NCBI GenBank assembly: GCA_002285055.1
Contig: NQYJ01000008.1
Location: forward strand, 1-64,000
Length of the DNA: 64,000 bases
Reading direction: 5' to 3'
Origin: Candidatus Izimoplasma sp. ZiA1
GTDB lineage: Bacteria > Bacillota_I > Bacilli_A > Izemoplasmatales > Izemoplasmataceae
The translations under genes were made by a program, and so were the position numbers. How positions within the stretch are numbered: the first letter of the stretch is position 1; each line of letters begins with the position of its first letter. The notes beneath the pieces are model-generated. The model was not told the DNA's origin, did not search any database, and saw nothing but the letters and a program-made list of their open reading frames with translations. Of this stretch, positions 44,908 through 53,239 are shown piece by piece.

Positions 44908-45972
44908 TTATTCGGCCTCCGGTATTAAAACGATTTTTCCACTGTTACCGCTACCCATAATTTCACATGCTTTAACGACTTCACTTAACTTAAATGTATG
45001 AGTAATAATTTTATCAAGATCTAGTAAATCTTTATCAATTAGATCTTTTACTTGGTACCATGTATCATATATTCTTCTTCCAACAACACCATATATACTT
45101 ATTCCTTTAAAAACGATGTCATTAGCTATATCTAATTCTATTTTAGTAGAAGGAATTCCTAACATACTCATTCCCCCACCAGCTTTTATATACTTAAATG
45201 CTTGTTCGATTGCGTGTTTGTTCCCACTAAATTCACCAACAACATCAACACCACGTCCACCAGTTTCTTCTAATACTCTAGCAACAACATCTTCTTCAAG
45301 TGGGTTGATAACAACATCAGCACCTAATTCTTTAGCTAGATTTCTACGGTATTCATTGATTTCAATTGCGATAATTTTTTTAGCACGATATGCTTTACTC
45401 ACATTAACTGCCATTAACCCAATTGGTCCACATCCAACAACAGCTACTGTTTTGTCTTCAACACCAAAATGAGACATTGTATGAACTGCATTACCAAGAG
45501 GCTCTTGTACACTTAATAATAATGGATTTGCATCAGGACTATTAATAAAACAATTCATTGCTGGGATTTTTACATATTCAGCAAAACATCCATCAGTATC
45601 AACACCAATAATTTTAGTGTTTTCACATATATGTCCATCACCACGTAAACAGAACTCACATTCGCCACAAATAATATGTGTTTCAGCACTAACTCTATCA
45701 CCAAGTTTAACTCTTGTAACATCTTTTCCTAATTTAACTACTGTACCCGCAAACTCATGACCTGCAGTTAATGGTAGTTTCAATCTGTTTTTTGACCAAT
45801 CATCATAAGTGTAAATGTGATAATCCGTTCCACATACACTTGTATACTCAACTTTAATTAAAACTTCATGGTCTTCTAAATCGCTAGGGATTGGCTTCTT
45901 GGTCACTGTAAAACCTTTTTCTGGTTTATCTTTAACAACCGCGGTCATCATACCGCTAAATTCTTGGCTCAT
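44908..45972 (-). CDS. tdh: Zinc-dependent L-threonine 3-dehydrogenase
   Basis: This medium-chain dehydrogenase oxidises threonine to 2-amino-3-ketobutyrate. The 354-residue protein has the catalytic-zinc site CGTDYHIY (Cys47) and GHEFAG, the structural-zinc cysteines [15 protein letters not shown], and the NAD fold [13 protein letters not shown]. The threonine assignment rests on the kbl gene directly downstream; by sequence alone it could be a sorbitol/butanediol-type enzyme. AAGGAG precedes the ATG. Confidence 0.9.
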   Translation of the reverse strand: MSQEFSGMMTAVVKDKPEKGFTVTKKPIPSDLEDHEVLIKVEYTSVCGTDYHIYTYDDWSKNRLKLPLTAGHEFAGTVVKLGKDVTRVKLGDRVSAETHIICGECEFCLRGDGHICENTKIIGVDTDGCFAEYVKIPAMNCFINSPDANPLLLSVQEPLGNAVHTMSHFGVEDKTVAVVGCGPIGLMAVNVSKAYRAKKIIAIEINEYRRNLAKELGADVVINPLEEDVVARVLEETGGRGVDVVGEFSGNKHAIEQAFKYIKAGGGMSMLGIPSTKIELDIANDIVFKGISIYGVVGRRIYDTWYQVKDLIDKDLLDLDKIITHTFKLSEVVKACEIMGSGNSGKIVLIPEAE

Positions 45973-46002
45973 AATGTATCTCCTTATATATTATATAAAT
46001 TA

Positions 46003-46016
46003 ATAAAACGCTTTCA
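46003..46016. promoter_or_regulatory. Probable cre site downstream of the tdh promoter
   Basis: On the minus strand TGAAAGCGTTTTAT matches the catabolite-responsive element consensus at 12 or so of 14 positions. It lies after a TATAAT -10 (about 46032-46027) and before the tdh ribosome site, a position where CcpA would block transcription. Confidence 0.6.
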
Positions 46017-46100
46017 TCAACTGTAATTATAACACAATATTTTTGTAAAAAAAGGAGATATTTAAGTTTTTTTGAAATTTCAAATAAGTGAAAAAAGTGC

Positions 46101-46180
46101 AGAAAAAAAGTTGTATGTAATATACAACTTAAGTAAATAATAATCCGCTTCACCCATTTTTCTTAATCCGCTAACCCTAC
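46101..46180 (-). ncRNA. Candidate small RNA of about 80 bases
   Basis: An extended -10 promoter (TTGATT at 46214-46209, GATAAT at 46192-46187, 16-base spacing, TG upstream of the -10) is followed after about 80 bases by a perfect 9-bp hairpin (46108-46116 with 46122-46130) and seven Ts. There is no ribosome site. Between them is a direct repeat: AGCGGATTA occurs at 46172-46164 and 46149-46141, each after GGGT. This fits a small RNA with two equal target-binding segments. Confidence 0.4.
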
Positions 46181-46413
46181 ATTACAATTATCTCATATTT
46201 TACTTAAAAATCAATAGAAAATATGGTGGTTTACAATATATATAATTTTAGCTTTAAAATAGACAAACTAAATGTTTGTAAATATTTTATCGGACAAATA
46301 TGTCCTAAATGATAAACTTAGACATAATTTTATGTATTATGTAAACTATTGAATCTAATATATTTTTTTAACTCCACAAAACTTTTCAATAGTCAATTAT
46401 GTTGGATACTTTT
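46181..46413. other. Intergenic region with several inverted repeats
   Basis: There is no gene here. I see GGACA-N4-TGTCC (46292-46305) inside a wider TTTATC...GATAAA dyad (46286-46316), ACAAAC-N5-GTTTGT (46263-46279), and a distant pair ACTATTGAA/TTCAATAGT around 46345-46395. The first may be an operator for the upstream gene or for the candidate small RNA. Confidence 0.4.
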
Positions 46414-47025
46414 CTAAAATGTCCACTTTGTAATCACTTTACTATAATAGAAGTTAAGTACTATCCCACTAAATGCTATGGTATTAAAAGTACCAATACC
46501 AATGTTTTGAATTTCTCCATTTAATAAACCAAAAACTATAGCCACTAAAAAGGCAGATATATAAGAAAAATAAGTACCTTTAATTACACTATTAAACTTC
46601 TCATTTATTGTCTTTAAATAAACGTCCATCGGATGGACTGCAAAGTTTACTTTTAAATGAACAGCAATTGCGAAGAGTAGAATTAATAGTCCAACTATAT
46701 TAATTAGGAAATTAACTATTATGTTCAAATCACGAAAGTCGGGTATAAACAATAAAAATATATTAACTAAATATCCAAATGAAAGTAAAAATACTGTTGA
46801 AAAAATCATCTCTTTGATTATTATTTTTTTTCTAATGATTACAGCTATTGTATAAAAGAACGCGCTCAAAACGATAAAGCCTGTCCCTAAAGAGATATTA
46901 AAGTAAGCTGCTAAATTACTACTACTGCTACCCCAAGCAGTCATTCCTAAGCCTGTTTGACTCATTATAGCTGTTCCTAGTGCATTACCAGTAACAGCTA
47001 TAATCATATAATATATCTTTTTCAT
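46414..47025 (-). CDS. YczE/YitT-like membrane protein
   Basis: The 203-residue protein has five or six membrane helices and the features of the YczE/YyaS group: ALGTAIMSQTGLGMTAWGSS near the N-terminus and HPMDVYLKTINEKFN in the middle. The function of the family is unclear. It lies 12 bases after the stop of the unknown 633-residue protein and is probably cotranscribed with it. Confidence 0.75.
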   Translation of the reverse strand: MKKIYYMIIAVTGNALGTAIMSQTGLGMTAWGSSSSNLAAYFNISLGTGFIVLSAFFYTIAVIIRKKIIIKEMIFSTVFLLSFGYLVNIFLLFIPDFRDLNIIVNFLINIVGLLILLFAIAVHLKVNFAVHPMDVYLKTINEKFNSVIKGTYFSYISAFLVAIVFGLLNGEIQNIGIGTFNTIAFSGIVLNFYYSKVITKWTF

Positions 47026-47037
47026 ATTTGAGATTAA

Positions 47038-48939
47038 TTATGGTAATACAATCTCAATAACTGTGTGATCTTTAACTTCTAGTGTTAACTCATCACCAAC
47101 TTCTTTAGATATAAAAAGCATCATTTCATCAATGTCAAAATTAGATACATTAATTAAGTATAGTTTATCATTATCAAGTTCAACCCAGTAAATAGTATTC
47201 CCTTCACTAACATAACTTGATATTGAAGTTATATCACCTGTAACTGTTTCTATATCTACTTCTGTGTTTTCTGATAGACTTAATAAATAATTTGAATATG
47301 CTTTATTTTTAGTATCTGCAATTCCATAAACTTCTAATTCTTGAACATCCATAAATATGTGTCGTAATATTCTTCCATCTTCACCTTTGATTGCGATAAA
47401 GTATGTTGGCGTATTACTTACATTTATTGGAATAGGGAATGAAGTTGAAATATTGTTTTGTGGTAATAATGTTAAGGTTTTATTTGTTGCGGCACTTTCA
47501 GTAGCCCCAGGGAATTTAAACAATTTTGTTTCTTTTGTTCTTGTACTCATATAAACAAAACCAACAGTTGATTCATCACTACCAGCACTTGTTAGTCCTG
47601 TAAAATAGAATAATTCACCGTCATTCATAATTGTTCTTTTACCATTACTTGGTTGAAGAACACCTTTTTGACCGATAAAACTATTAATCCAACCATCTTG
47701 TAAAGTTCCCCAATAATTAAGCTGTGTTAATAATAAATCAGATGGATAAACACTTTCTATAAATGCAGGTACATCCTCAGGATCATAAACATTGACTTTA
47801 CCATCAAGAGCATTTACAACTGCAATTTTTGCGATATCTCTCCCACCATTAATAAATATAGTAGGTAATGAGTATTGCATTATATAAAATGGAACACCTT
47901 CATCGTCAATCTCAAAATAAGTCGCTTCTAAGTTATACTTACTCATACCATTATAGTAAGCGTGTCTAGTTAAATCTTGATTAAAATATGCGCTAGGTGT
48001 ATAAATTAATCCTTCATTTGTATCTTCTCTTAAATTAACTAATGTTGTTTCTGCTGTAACTTTATTAATTAATATATAACCAGGAGTTCCCTCTTTGTTA
48101 TTATTTAACCATTTAAAGATATCAGTATACTCTAGTGGAGCAACTAAATACTGCTCACCTTGGTATATAATATCCGAATAATCTCCCGCTTCAAACTCAG
48201 AACCAATACCCGGGTACATTCCTAATTTTAATGAACCTAATTTTTGTCCATATTCTTTATCCACTATTGGTAAAGAATCAACATCAACTGTATTCACATC
48301 ACTACTAAACTCTTCTTCAGTTAATGTAATTAAGTTTGAATACTGATCAGCGTGTAAATAAGTTCTTCCCCCAAATACAAAGTAAAACACTAAAACAAAT
48401 ACAACTGCAAAACCAATTGACATTTTAACCTTGTTTTCGAGTTTATTATTGTTTTTAAAATACTTAAAAGAATAAGTAATAATTACATGTAACATTAAAG
48501 CTACATAAATAATTACTCCAACATATCTAATGTTTAACTTTATCAATAGGAAGTAATTTGAAGATATGAATACTAGAGTTATTAGAATCGGAAAAATAAT
48601 TCCTTTTACATAACTCGGTTTAACATTCTCATCAATGCGAACTTCCTCAATAATTCCTAAATTTATTGCATCAACAATCATTTGATTAACAAGACTACAA
48701 TGAGTCATTATTTCTCGTAATGTTGCTTTTTCTTTTTTCTTTAAATAATTGAATATCATTTCCTGATAATCGATAGTTACTAAATCTTCTGCATTATCAC
48801 TAAGTTTATACTTAGTAACTGCTTTTTTATAAACTGATGCTTTATTGTATTTTTGGTCCAGTTTCATTAAAATACCGATAAAACTGTTTACTACTAATAA
48901 AATTAGTAAAACTACACTAATTACTCCTAAAATTGCCAT
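47038..48939 (-). CDS. Unrecognised large membrane protein
   Basis: The 633-residue protein has an N-terminal helix (3-25), a cytoplasmic segment with a winged-helix-like stretch (EKATLREIMTHCSLVNQMI), three more helices (about 108-195), and then about 430 residues outside the membrane. The outer part is rich in beta-type segments and Thr/Ser (GKRTIMNDGELFYFTG, GFVYMSTRTKETKLFKF), suggesting a propeller-like domain. I recognise no named family. It leads a unit with the YczE-like gene. Confidence 0.6.
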   Translation of the reverse strand: MAILGVISVVLLILLVVNSFIGILMKLDQKYNKASVYKKAVTKYKLSDNAEDLVTIDYQEMIFNYLKKKEKATLREIMTHCSLVNQMIVDAINLGIIEEVRIDENVKPSYVKGIIFPILITLVFISSNYFLLIKLNIRYVGVIIYVALMLHVIITYSFKYFKNNNKLENKVKMSIGFAVVFVLVFYFVFGGRTYLHADQYSNLITLTEEEFSSDVNTVDVDSLPIVDKEYGQKLGSLKLGMYPGIGSEFEAGDYSDIIYQGEQYLVAPLEYTDIFKWLNNNKEGTPGYILINKVTAETTLVNLREDTNEGLIYTPSAYFNQDLTRHAYYNGMSKYNLEATYFEIDDEGVPFYIMQYSLPTIFINGGRDIAKIAVVNALDGKVNVYDPEDVPAFIESVYPSDLLLTQLNYWGTLQDGWINSFIGQKGVLQPSNGKRTIMNDGELFYFTGLTSAGSDESTVGFVYMSTRTKETKLFKFPGATESAATNKTLTLLPQNNISTSFPIPINVSNTPTYFIAIKGEDGRILRHIFMDVQELEVYGIADTKNKAYSNYLLSLSENTEVDIETVTGDITSISSYVSEGNTIYWVELDNDKLYLINVSNFDIDEMMLFISKEVGDELTLEVKDHTVIEIVLP

Positions 48940-49058
48940 TTTATCTCTCCTTATTATTCTTAATAACTTTTCAAAAGAATATAAACTATTATAACATTTA
49001 AATTTGTAGCTCTCAATTTATATTTTTTATATTATTAGAAGTATTTTTCCAAATAAAA

Positions 49059-49074
49059 AAGCACAAAAGTGCTT
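49059..49074 (-). terminator. Terminator of the nagA-nagB operon
   Basis: AAGCAC-N4-GTGCTT overlaps the nagB stop and is followed by a T-run on the minus strand. Confidence 0.75.
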
Positions 49075-49801
49075 ATTTATTTAGTTTTGAAGCAGCTGCT
49101 TCATCAATGATAACAGTGCAATTTGGATGTAGTTGTAAAATTGATGCTGGTAAGAGATTTGTGATGTTTCCGTTTATCATTTTATAAACAGCATCACTCT
49201 TATTTTTACCAAAAGCTAGCACAACTATTTTTTTAGCTCTCATAATGTTTTTAATTCCCATAGTGATAGCAAACTTAGGAACTTCTTCTAGACTACTAAA
49301 AAATCTTGCATTATCGTTTCTTGTTTGCTCATCTAGTTCAACAATAAACGTTTCATTTCTAAAAGGTGTTCCCGGCTCATTAAAACCAATATGACCATTA
49401 CTTCCAATACCTAATAACTGTAGTTCAATTTCACTTTCATCAATCATTTTACTATATTCGTTAGCCAAATCCTCTAGTTCACCACCGTGGTTTCTTGGTA
49501 AATGAATATTGTCTCTATTTATATCAATATGATTAAATAAATGTTGATTCATAAATGAATAATAAGATTGAGGATGTGAACGATCAATCCCTATATATTC
49601 ATCTAAGTTGAATGTTTCAACATCCTTAAAAGATATCAAACCAGATTGATATGCGTTAACCAATTTTTCATATACTCCAATAGGCGAAGAACCTGTTGCT
49701 AAACCTAACGTAGTTTTAGGATCTAATATTATGTCTTTAATAATTAGATTAGCTGTTTGTCTTGTTACTTCCTCTTCATTTTTACAAATTATTAATTCCA
49801 T
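49073..49801 (-). CDS. nagB: Glucosamine-6-phosphate deaminase
   Basis: This enzyme converts glucosamine 6-phosphate to fructose 6-phosphate and ammonia. The 242-residue protein shows GLATGSSPIGVYEKL, the catalytic Asp region FNLDEYIG and LGIGSNGHIGFNEPGTPF. It is complete. It ends the operon gntR-HAD-nagA-(PTS remnants)-nagB, so it is the last survivor after the lost transport genes. It could also act on galactosamine 6-phosphate only if variant; the sequence is a normal NagB. Confidence 0.95.
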   Translation of the reverse strand: MELIICKNEEEVTRQTANLIIKDIILDPKTTLGLATGSSPIGVYEKLVNAYQSGLISFKDVETFNLDEYIGIDRSHPQSYYSFMNQHLFNHIDINRDNIHLPRNHGGELEDLANEYSKMIDESEIELQLLGIGSNGHIGFNEPGTPFRNETFIVELDEQTRNDNARFFSSLEEVPKFAITMGIKNIMRAKKIVVLAFGKNKSDAVYKMINGNITNLLPASILQLHPNCTVIIDEAAASKLNK

Positions 49802-49855
49802 TCTAGACCAACTTTCTATATAAGATTAATATGAAAATCATATTTTTTTTCAAGT

Positions 49856-50112
49856 TTAAATACCGTCTTCATCCTCAAAATCTTCTTCTTTATCTTGTGG
49901 CATTTCAAAACGAATTAATTATGTTTTGCTGATTCTACTAATTGACTACCAAAAACTTTAGCATCATTTTGGAATGATTTAGTTAAATTAGCCTCAATTA
50001 ATAATCCTAGGTTAGTTCCTGATAATAAAACTAATTTTGGATTAGTTAGAGTCATTTCAGTTAAAAATCCACCTTTTGCTAAAATCAACACATCTGACAG
50101 ATTTTCATACAT
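49856..50112 (-). pseudogene. PTS mannose-family IIA remnant (agaF type)
   Basis: The frame at 49915-50112 reads DVLILAKGGFLTE, TNPKLVLLSGTNLGLLIEA and VFGSQLVESAKHN, which matches the second half of mannose-family IIA proteins (VLiLtDLkGGTPfN, LLSGvNLpmLLEa). The N-terminal half with the active His is absent and the DLKGGTPF motif lacks two residues. After an in-frame TAA at 49915 the match continues in another frame as RFEMPQDKEEDFEDEDGI up to a stop at 49856. It cannot make a working IIA. Confidence 0.75.
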
Positions 50113-50335
50113 AATAAAATGCTTTTAACCAGACTATTTTATGAATAACTTCTATAGTTTTCTGTAAAGAAAAATATCTAGTTTTTGCATAACTAAAAAC
50201 TGCAATGCCCATAAGCTCTTGTCTAAACTTATTAGTTAAAACTTTATCATTTGCAACTAGTAATAAGTTAGCATTAATCGTAGAACTACATCGAGTAACC
50301 ACTTGACCATGGATTAAACGCTTATTAATTCTTGT
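50105..50335 (-). pseudogene. PTS mannose/sorbose-family IIB remnant (agaV type)
   Basis: Read from about 50335, the minus strand gives TRINKRLIHGQVVTRCS, the N-terminus of IIB proteins with the phosphoryl-accepting His, then NANLLLVANDKV, FRQELMGIAV and RYFSLQKTIEVIHK. The match stops at about 50150 and the IIA remnant follows in the next bases. The start codon region has a TGA and no usable ATG. The C-terminal two thirds is missing. Confidence 0.78.
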
Positions 50336-50458
50336 TCATGCAATGTTTTGTTCTGACAAAATAATAGACTTCTTTAATAGATAATGCATATACTTATGTT
50401 TATAAAAAACGAAGTGCCTTCTTTAAAAGCATTTTCTTTAAGTTTAAAAAAATATTTT

Positions 50459-51595
50459 TTATTTTTTTTCGAAAACACTAACACCTTGACATATAGTATT
50501 TAAGACGCGATAATCCTTATCCAAGACAACTAAATCAGCAACATACCCTTCTTCAATTTTCCCAATTTTACTATCTAAGTTTAGTAATGTTGCTTGATTT
50601 AGAGAAGTCATTTGAACGATATCATTGATAGTACAACCAGTAAAATCAATCATATTTGTTATTGCTTTTGATATTTGCAAAATACTACCTGCTAATGATC
50701 CGCTAAGTGTTCTAACTTCTGTATCTGTCTTAACAACATCTAATCCACCCAACATATAATTTCCGTTTGGTAAATTTTTAGCACTCATAGCATCAGTAAT
50801 TAACATAATGCGATCTCTTGTTTTAATTTTATATACAAGTTTTACAGTATCTTTATGAAGGTGAACTCCATCAACAATGATTTCTGTATATATATCATCA
50901 CTATATAAACCTGCGCTTACCACTCCAGGAGTACGGTGATGATGGGGTGTTTGTCCGTTATGGAAGTGTGTAATACTTTTTAAACCTTTTTCAATATGGT
51001 TAACACAATCGTTCATTGTTGCAGCACTATGGCCAACGCTAGGCACAACTCCTAAATCACTTAAGTGTTTAGTAAATTCTAAACCTGCTTCTTCAACTGC
51101 GTAAGTAACTGCTTTAATTTTACGATTAGATGCTTCATAATATTCTTCAAATAATTTTATACTAGGTTTTTGAATGAAAGCTTCATTTTGAGCACCTTTA
51201 TATTTACAATTAATAAATGGACCTTCTAAATGAACACCTACAATGTTTGCACCAGGTAAATCTGAATGATAATCACCAACATTTTTTAGAGCACTAGAAA
51301 TTCTATCTTTGTCCATTGTTAACGTAGTCGCTAAAAAAGATGTTGTCCCTTCACTAGGCAAACTTATGCGCATAGTGTCAAGAGCTTCTTTTGTACAATC
51401 CATTACATCAACACCATTTGTACCGTGTACATGGAAATCTACAAATCCTGGTAAAACATATTTCCCTAATAAATCGATACCATCATTCCCTTGGTAATTC
51501 TTACCAACTGAGACGATTAAATTATCATTAATCACAATGTATCCATTTTTTATTGTGTTATTTGCGTTTATAATTGTTACGTTTTTTAAAATCAT
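50459..51595 (-). CDS. nagA: N-acetylglucosamine-6-phosphate deacetylase
   Basis: This amidohydrolase removes acetate from N-acetylglucosamine 6-phosphate. The 378-residue protein has the metal and substrate motifs HVHGTNGVDVMD, HLEGPFINCKYKGAQNE, VGHSAATMND, ITHFHNGQTPHHHRTPG and the catalytic Asp in LITDAMSA. All are intact. Agr-type clusters use the related AgaA for N-acetylgalactosamine 6-phosphate, so substrate may be either. It is in the operon after the HAD phosphatase and before the PTS remnants. Confidence 0.92.
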   Translation of the reverse strand: MILKNVTIINANNTIKNGYIVINDNLIVSVGKNYQGNDGIDLLGKYVLPGFVDFHVHGTNGVDVMDCTKEALDTMRISLPSEGTTSFLATTLTMDKDRISSALKNVGDYHSDLPGANIVGVHLEGPFINCKYKGAQNEAFIQKPSIKLFEEYYEASNRKIKAVTYAVEEAGLEFTKHLSDLGVVPSVGHSAATMNDCVNHIEKGLKSITHFHNGQTPHHHRTPGVVSAGLYSDDIYTEIIVDGVHLHKDTVKLVYKIKTRDRIMLITDAMSAKNLPNGNYMLGGLDVVKTDTEVRTLSGSLAGSILQISKAITNMIDFTGCTINDIVQMTSLNQATLLNLDSKIGKIEEGYVADLVVLDKDYRVLNTICQGVSVFEKK

Positions 51596-51606
51596 AGTAA
51601 GACCTC

Positions 51607-52383
51607 CTACTTAATAAATCCAAAGTGAACTAGGGCTTTATAGATTCCGTCTTCTCCGACATCGGAAGTAACATAATCTGAGGCTTCTTTAGCTTTTTTT
51701 GAGGCGTTACCTAATGCAATTCCTGTTCCTGCAAATTTCAAGTTTTCAACATCATTATCTGCATCACCAAATACATAAACATCACTTACTTCTTTTTTAT
51801 AGAACTCAATCATTTGTTTAACCGCATAGGCTTTGTTTACATGTTTTAAACATATATCAAATCCAAATGGGCCATATGTAAATACATCAAAATCTTTTAA
51901 TTCCTCAACAAGTTCGTGTCTGATATCAGCTTTTTCGTATGCCATAAACTGGAATACATCAAAGTCTAAGAAATCTTTGTGATAGCTAGGATAAATTACA
52001 TTAAATTTGTTAATCACTTTTGAAATATTATCGTGTGCACCCTCAACAGATGCATATAGTTTTTCATGTGTTGTAGTTCCAAATATATAGCCATTATCAG
52101 TAAAAGCTTTACCGATTTTATATTTATCATCTTTTGTGAATACTTCTTTGTGGAATACTTCATTATTCATTTCAATATATCCACCATTACAAAGGATTAT
52201 AAAATCAAAATCTGACTCTCTTAATACTTTTTGAAACTGACTTTTATTACGACCAGTAGCAATCCCGACAATATGTCCTTCACTTTTTAAAGTATTTATT
52301 GCCTTAAATGCTGAAACTGGTATTTGATGAGTTATAGGATCTACTAATGTCCCATCAATGTCAAAAACAAATAGTTTCTTCAT
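51607..52383 (-). CDS. Cof-type HAD-superfamily sugar phosphatase
   Basis: The 258-residue hydrolase has the nucleophile motif FDIDGTLVD at the start, motif II (IGIATGRN) and motif IV FGDADNDVENL, with a C2B cap between. Members hydrolyse sugar phosphates or FMN. It begins two bases after the gntR stop and precedes nagA, so a role in amino-sugar phosphate detoxification is plausible but not shown. Confidence 0.88.
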   Translation of the reverse strand: MKKLFVFDIDGTLVDPITHQIPVSAFKAINTLKSEGHIVGIATGRNKSQFQKVLRESDFDFIILCNGGYIEMNNEVFHKEVFTKDDKYKIGKAFTDNGYIFGTTTHEKLYASVEGAHDNISKVINKFNVIYPSYHKDFLDFDVFQFMAYEKADIRHELVEELKDFDVFTYGPFGFDICLKHVNKAYAVKQMIEFYKKEVSDVYVFGDADNDVENLKFAGTGIALGNASKKAKEASDYVTSDVGEDGIYKALVHFGFIK

Positions 52384-52385
52384 TA

Positions 52386-53093
52386 TTATCTGTATGCCGT
52401 GATTGATAAATTAAATTTGTCAGCTCTATAAAATGTCTCACAAAATTCAAATGCTTCATCATCTTTAGTAAACGTTATATGTTTCATATAAAGTACTGGC
52501 TCTCCTATTTCAATATTCAAGTATTCCGCAATTTCTTTTGTAGCTGTAGTTGCCTGAATTACAAAATCAGAAGATTTAATTTCCACATTTAATACCGATT
52601 CGAAATAGTAATAAAGTGAATCTTTAATCAAATCAATGTCAACTTTATCGCAAACTCTACTACTGATATTATCAATATCAAGTGCGATAGGTTCTCCATC
52701 TGCAGTTCTAATTCTTTTAATTACATGAACAAAGTCTCCATCAACAAGATTTAGTTTTTGTCTAATTCTTTCTGAATAATCAAAATTCATTCTGTACTCA
52801 AGTAATTTAGAACCAGGTTCTTTCCCAATTTTTTTCATATCTTCTGAGAAAGATGTTAGCTTAACAATTTCTTTATCAACATTAGGTTCTATAACGAATG
52901 TACCTTTACCTCTAGTACGTTTGACTTTACCTTCTTGAGTTAGCATTAAAATTACTTTATTAACCGTCATACGGCTTGTATTGTAGATTTTACATAACTC
53001 ATTCTCCGATGGTAACATGTCTCCAAAATTGTATTCTTTATTTTCTAACTTAGCTGTTAGACTATCGTAAATCATCATGTACTTTGGTTTCAA
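52386..53093 (-). CDS. GntR-family regulator with UTRA domain (amino-sugar regulator)
   Basis: This HutC-subfamily repressor has an N-terminal winged helix (SENELCKIYNTSRMTVNKVI) and a UTRA effector domain (YLNIEIGEPVLYMKHITF, FEFCETFYRADKF). I choose a TTG start at 53093 because GGAGGG lies seven bases before it; an ATG at 53111 lacks such a site. Members such as NagR/YvoA respond to amino-sugar phosphates. It heads the operon containing nagA and nagB and very likely binds the GTATATAC sites described below. Confidence 0.87.
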   Translation of the reverse strand: MKPKYMMIYDSLTAKLENKEYNFGDMLPSENELCKIYNTSRMTVNKVILMLTQEGKVKRTRGKGTFVIEPNVDKEIVKLTSFSEDMKKIGKEPGSKLLEYRMNFDYSERIRQKLNLVDGDFVHVIKRIRTADGEPIALDIDNISSRVCDKVDIDLIKDSLYYYFESVLNVEIKSSDFVIQATTATKEIAEYLNIEIGEPVLYMKHITFTKDDEAFEFCETFYRADKFNLSITAYR

Positions 53094-53108
53094 ATTAATC
53101 CCTCCAAT

Positions 53109-53127
53109 CATAAAAACGATTTTTATG
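53109..53127. promoter_or_regulatory. Palindrome between gntR promoter and start (cre-like)
   Basis: CATAAAAA-CGA-TTTTTATG is an 8-bp inverted repeat centred on CG, between the TATAAT (53140-53135) and the start codon. A related ATAAAAATCGTTTAT lies at about 53200. They may be catabolite-control sites. Confidence 0.35.
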
Positions 53128-53167
53128 CATATTCATTATACTACATTTTTTGCTATTTAAGGTGTGC

Positions 53168-53198
53168 AAGTATATACTTATTACTTTAATGTATACTT
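53168..53198. promoter_or_regulatory. GTATATAC operator upstream of gntR
   Basis: AAGTATATACTT (53168-53179) is a perfect 12-bp palindrome, followed by a second partial copy TGTATACTT at 53190-53198. The first is 29 bases upstream of the gntR -10. The same core recurs before agaS, ptsH and cutC. Confidence 0.6.
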
Positions 53199-53239
53199 CA
53201 TAAAAATCGTTTATAGATTTCTGATTTTCATTTTCTACA

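Noticed and set aside
45956..46153. 65-codon minus-strand ORF upstream of tdh
   Set aside because: It runs through the small-RNA terminator, the tdh promoter and the cre site, starts at a GTG without a ribosome site, and is Ile/Leu/Phe-rich as expected from AT-rich noncoding DNA.
49856..50335. Two separate novel small proteins of 65 residues
   Set aside because: Both frames match consecutive parts of mannose-family PTS IIB and IIA and have broken starts, so they are remnants rather than new genes.
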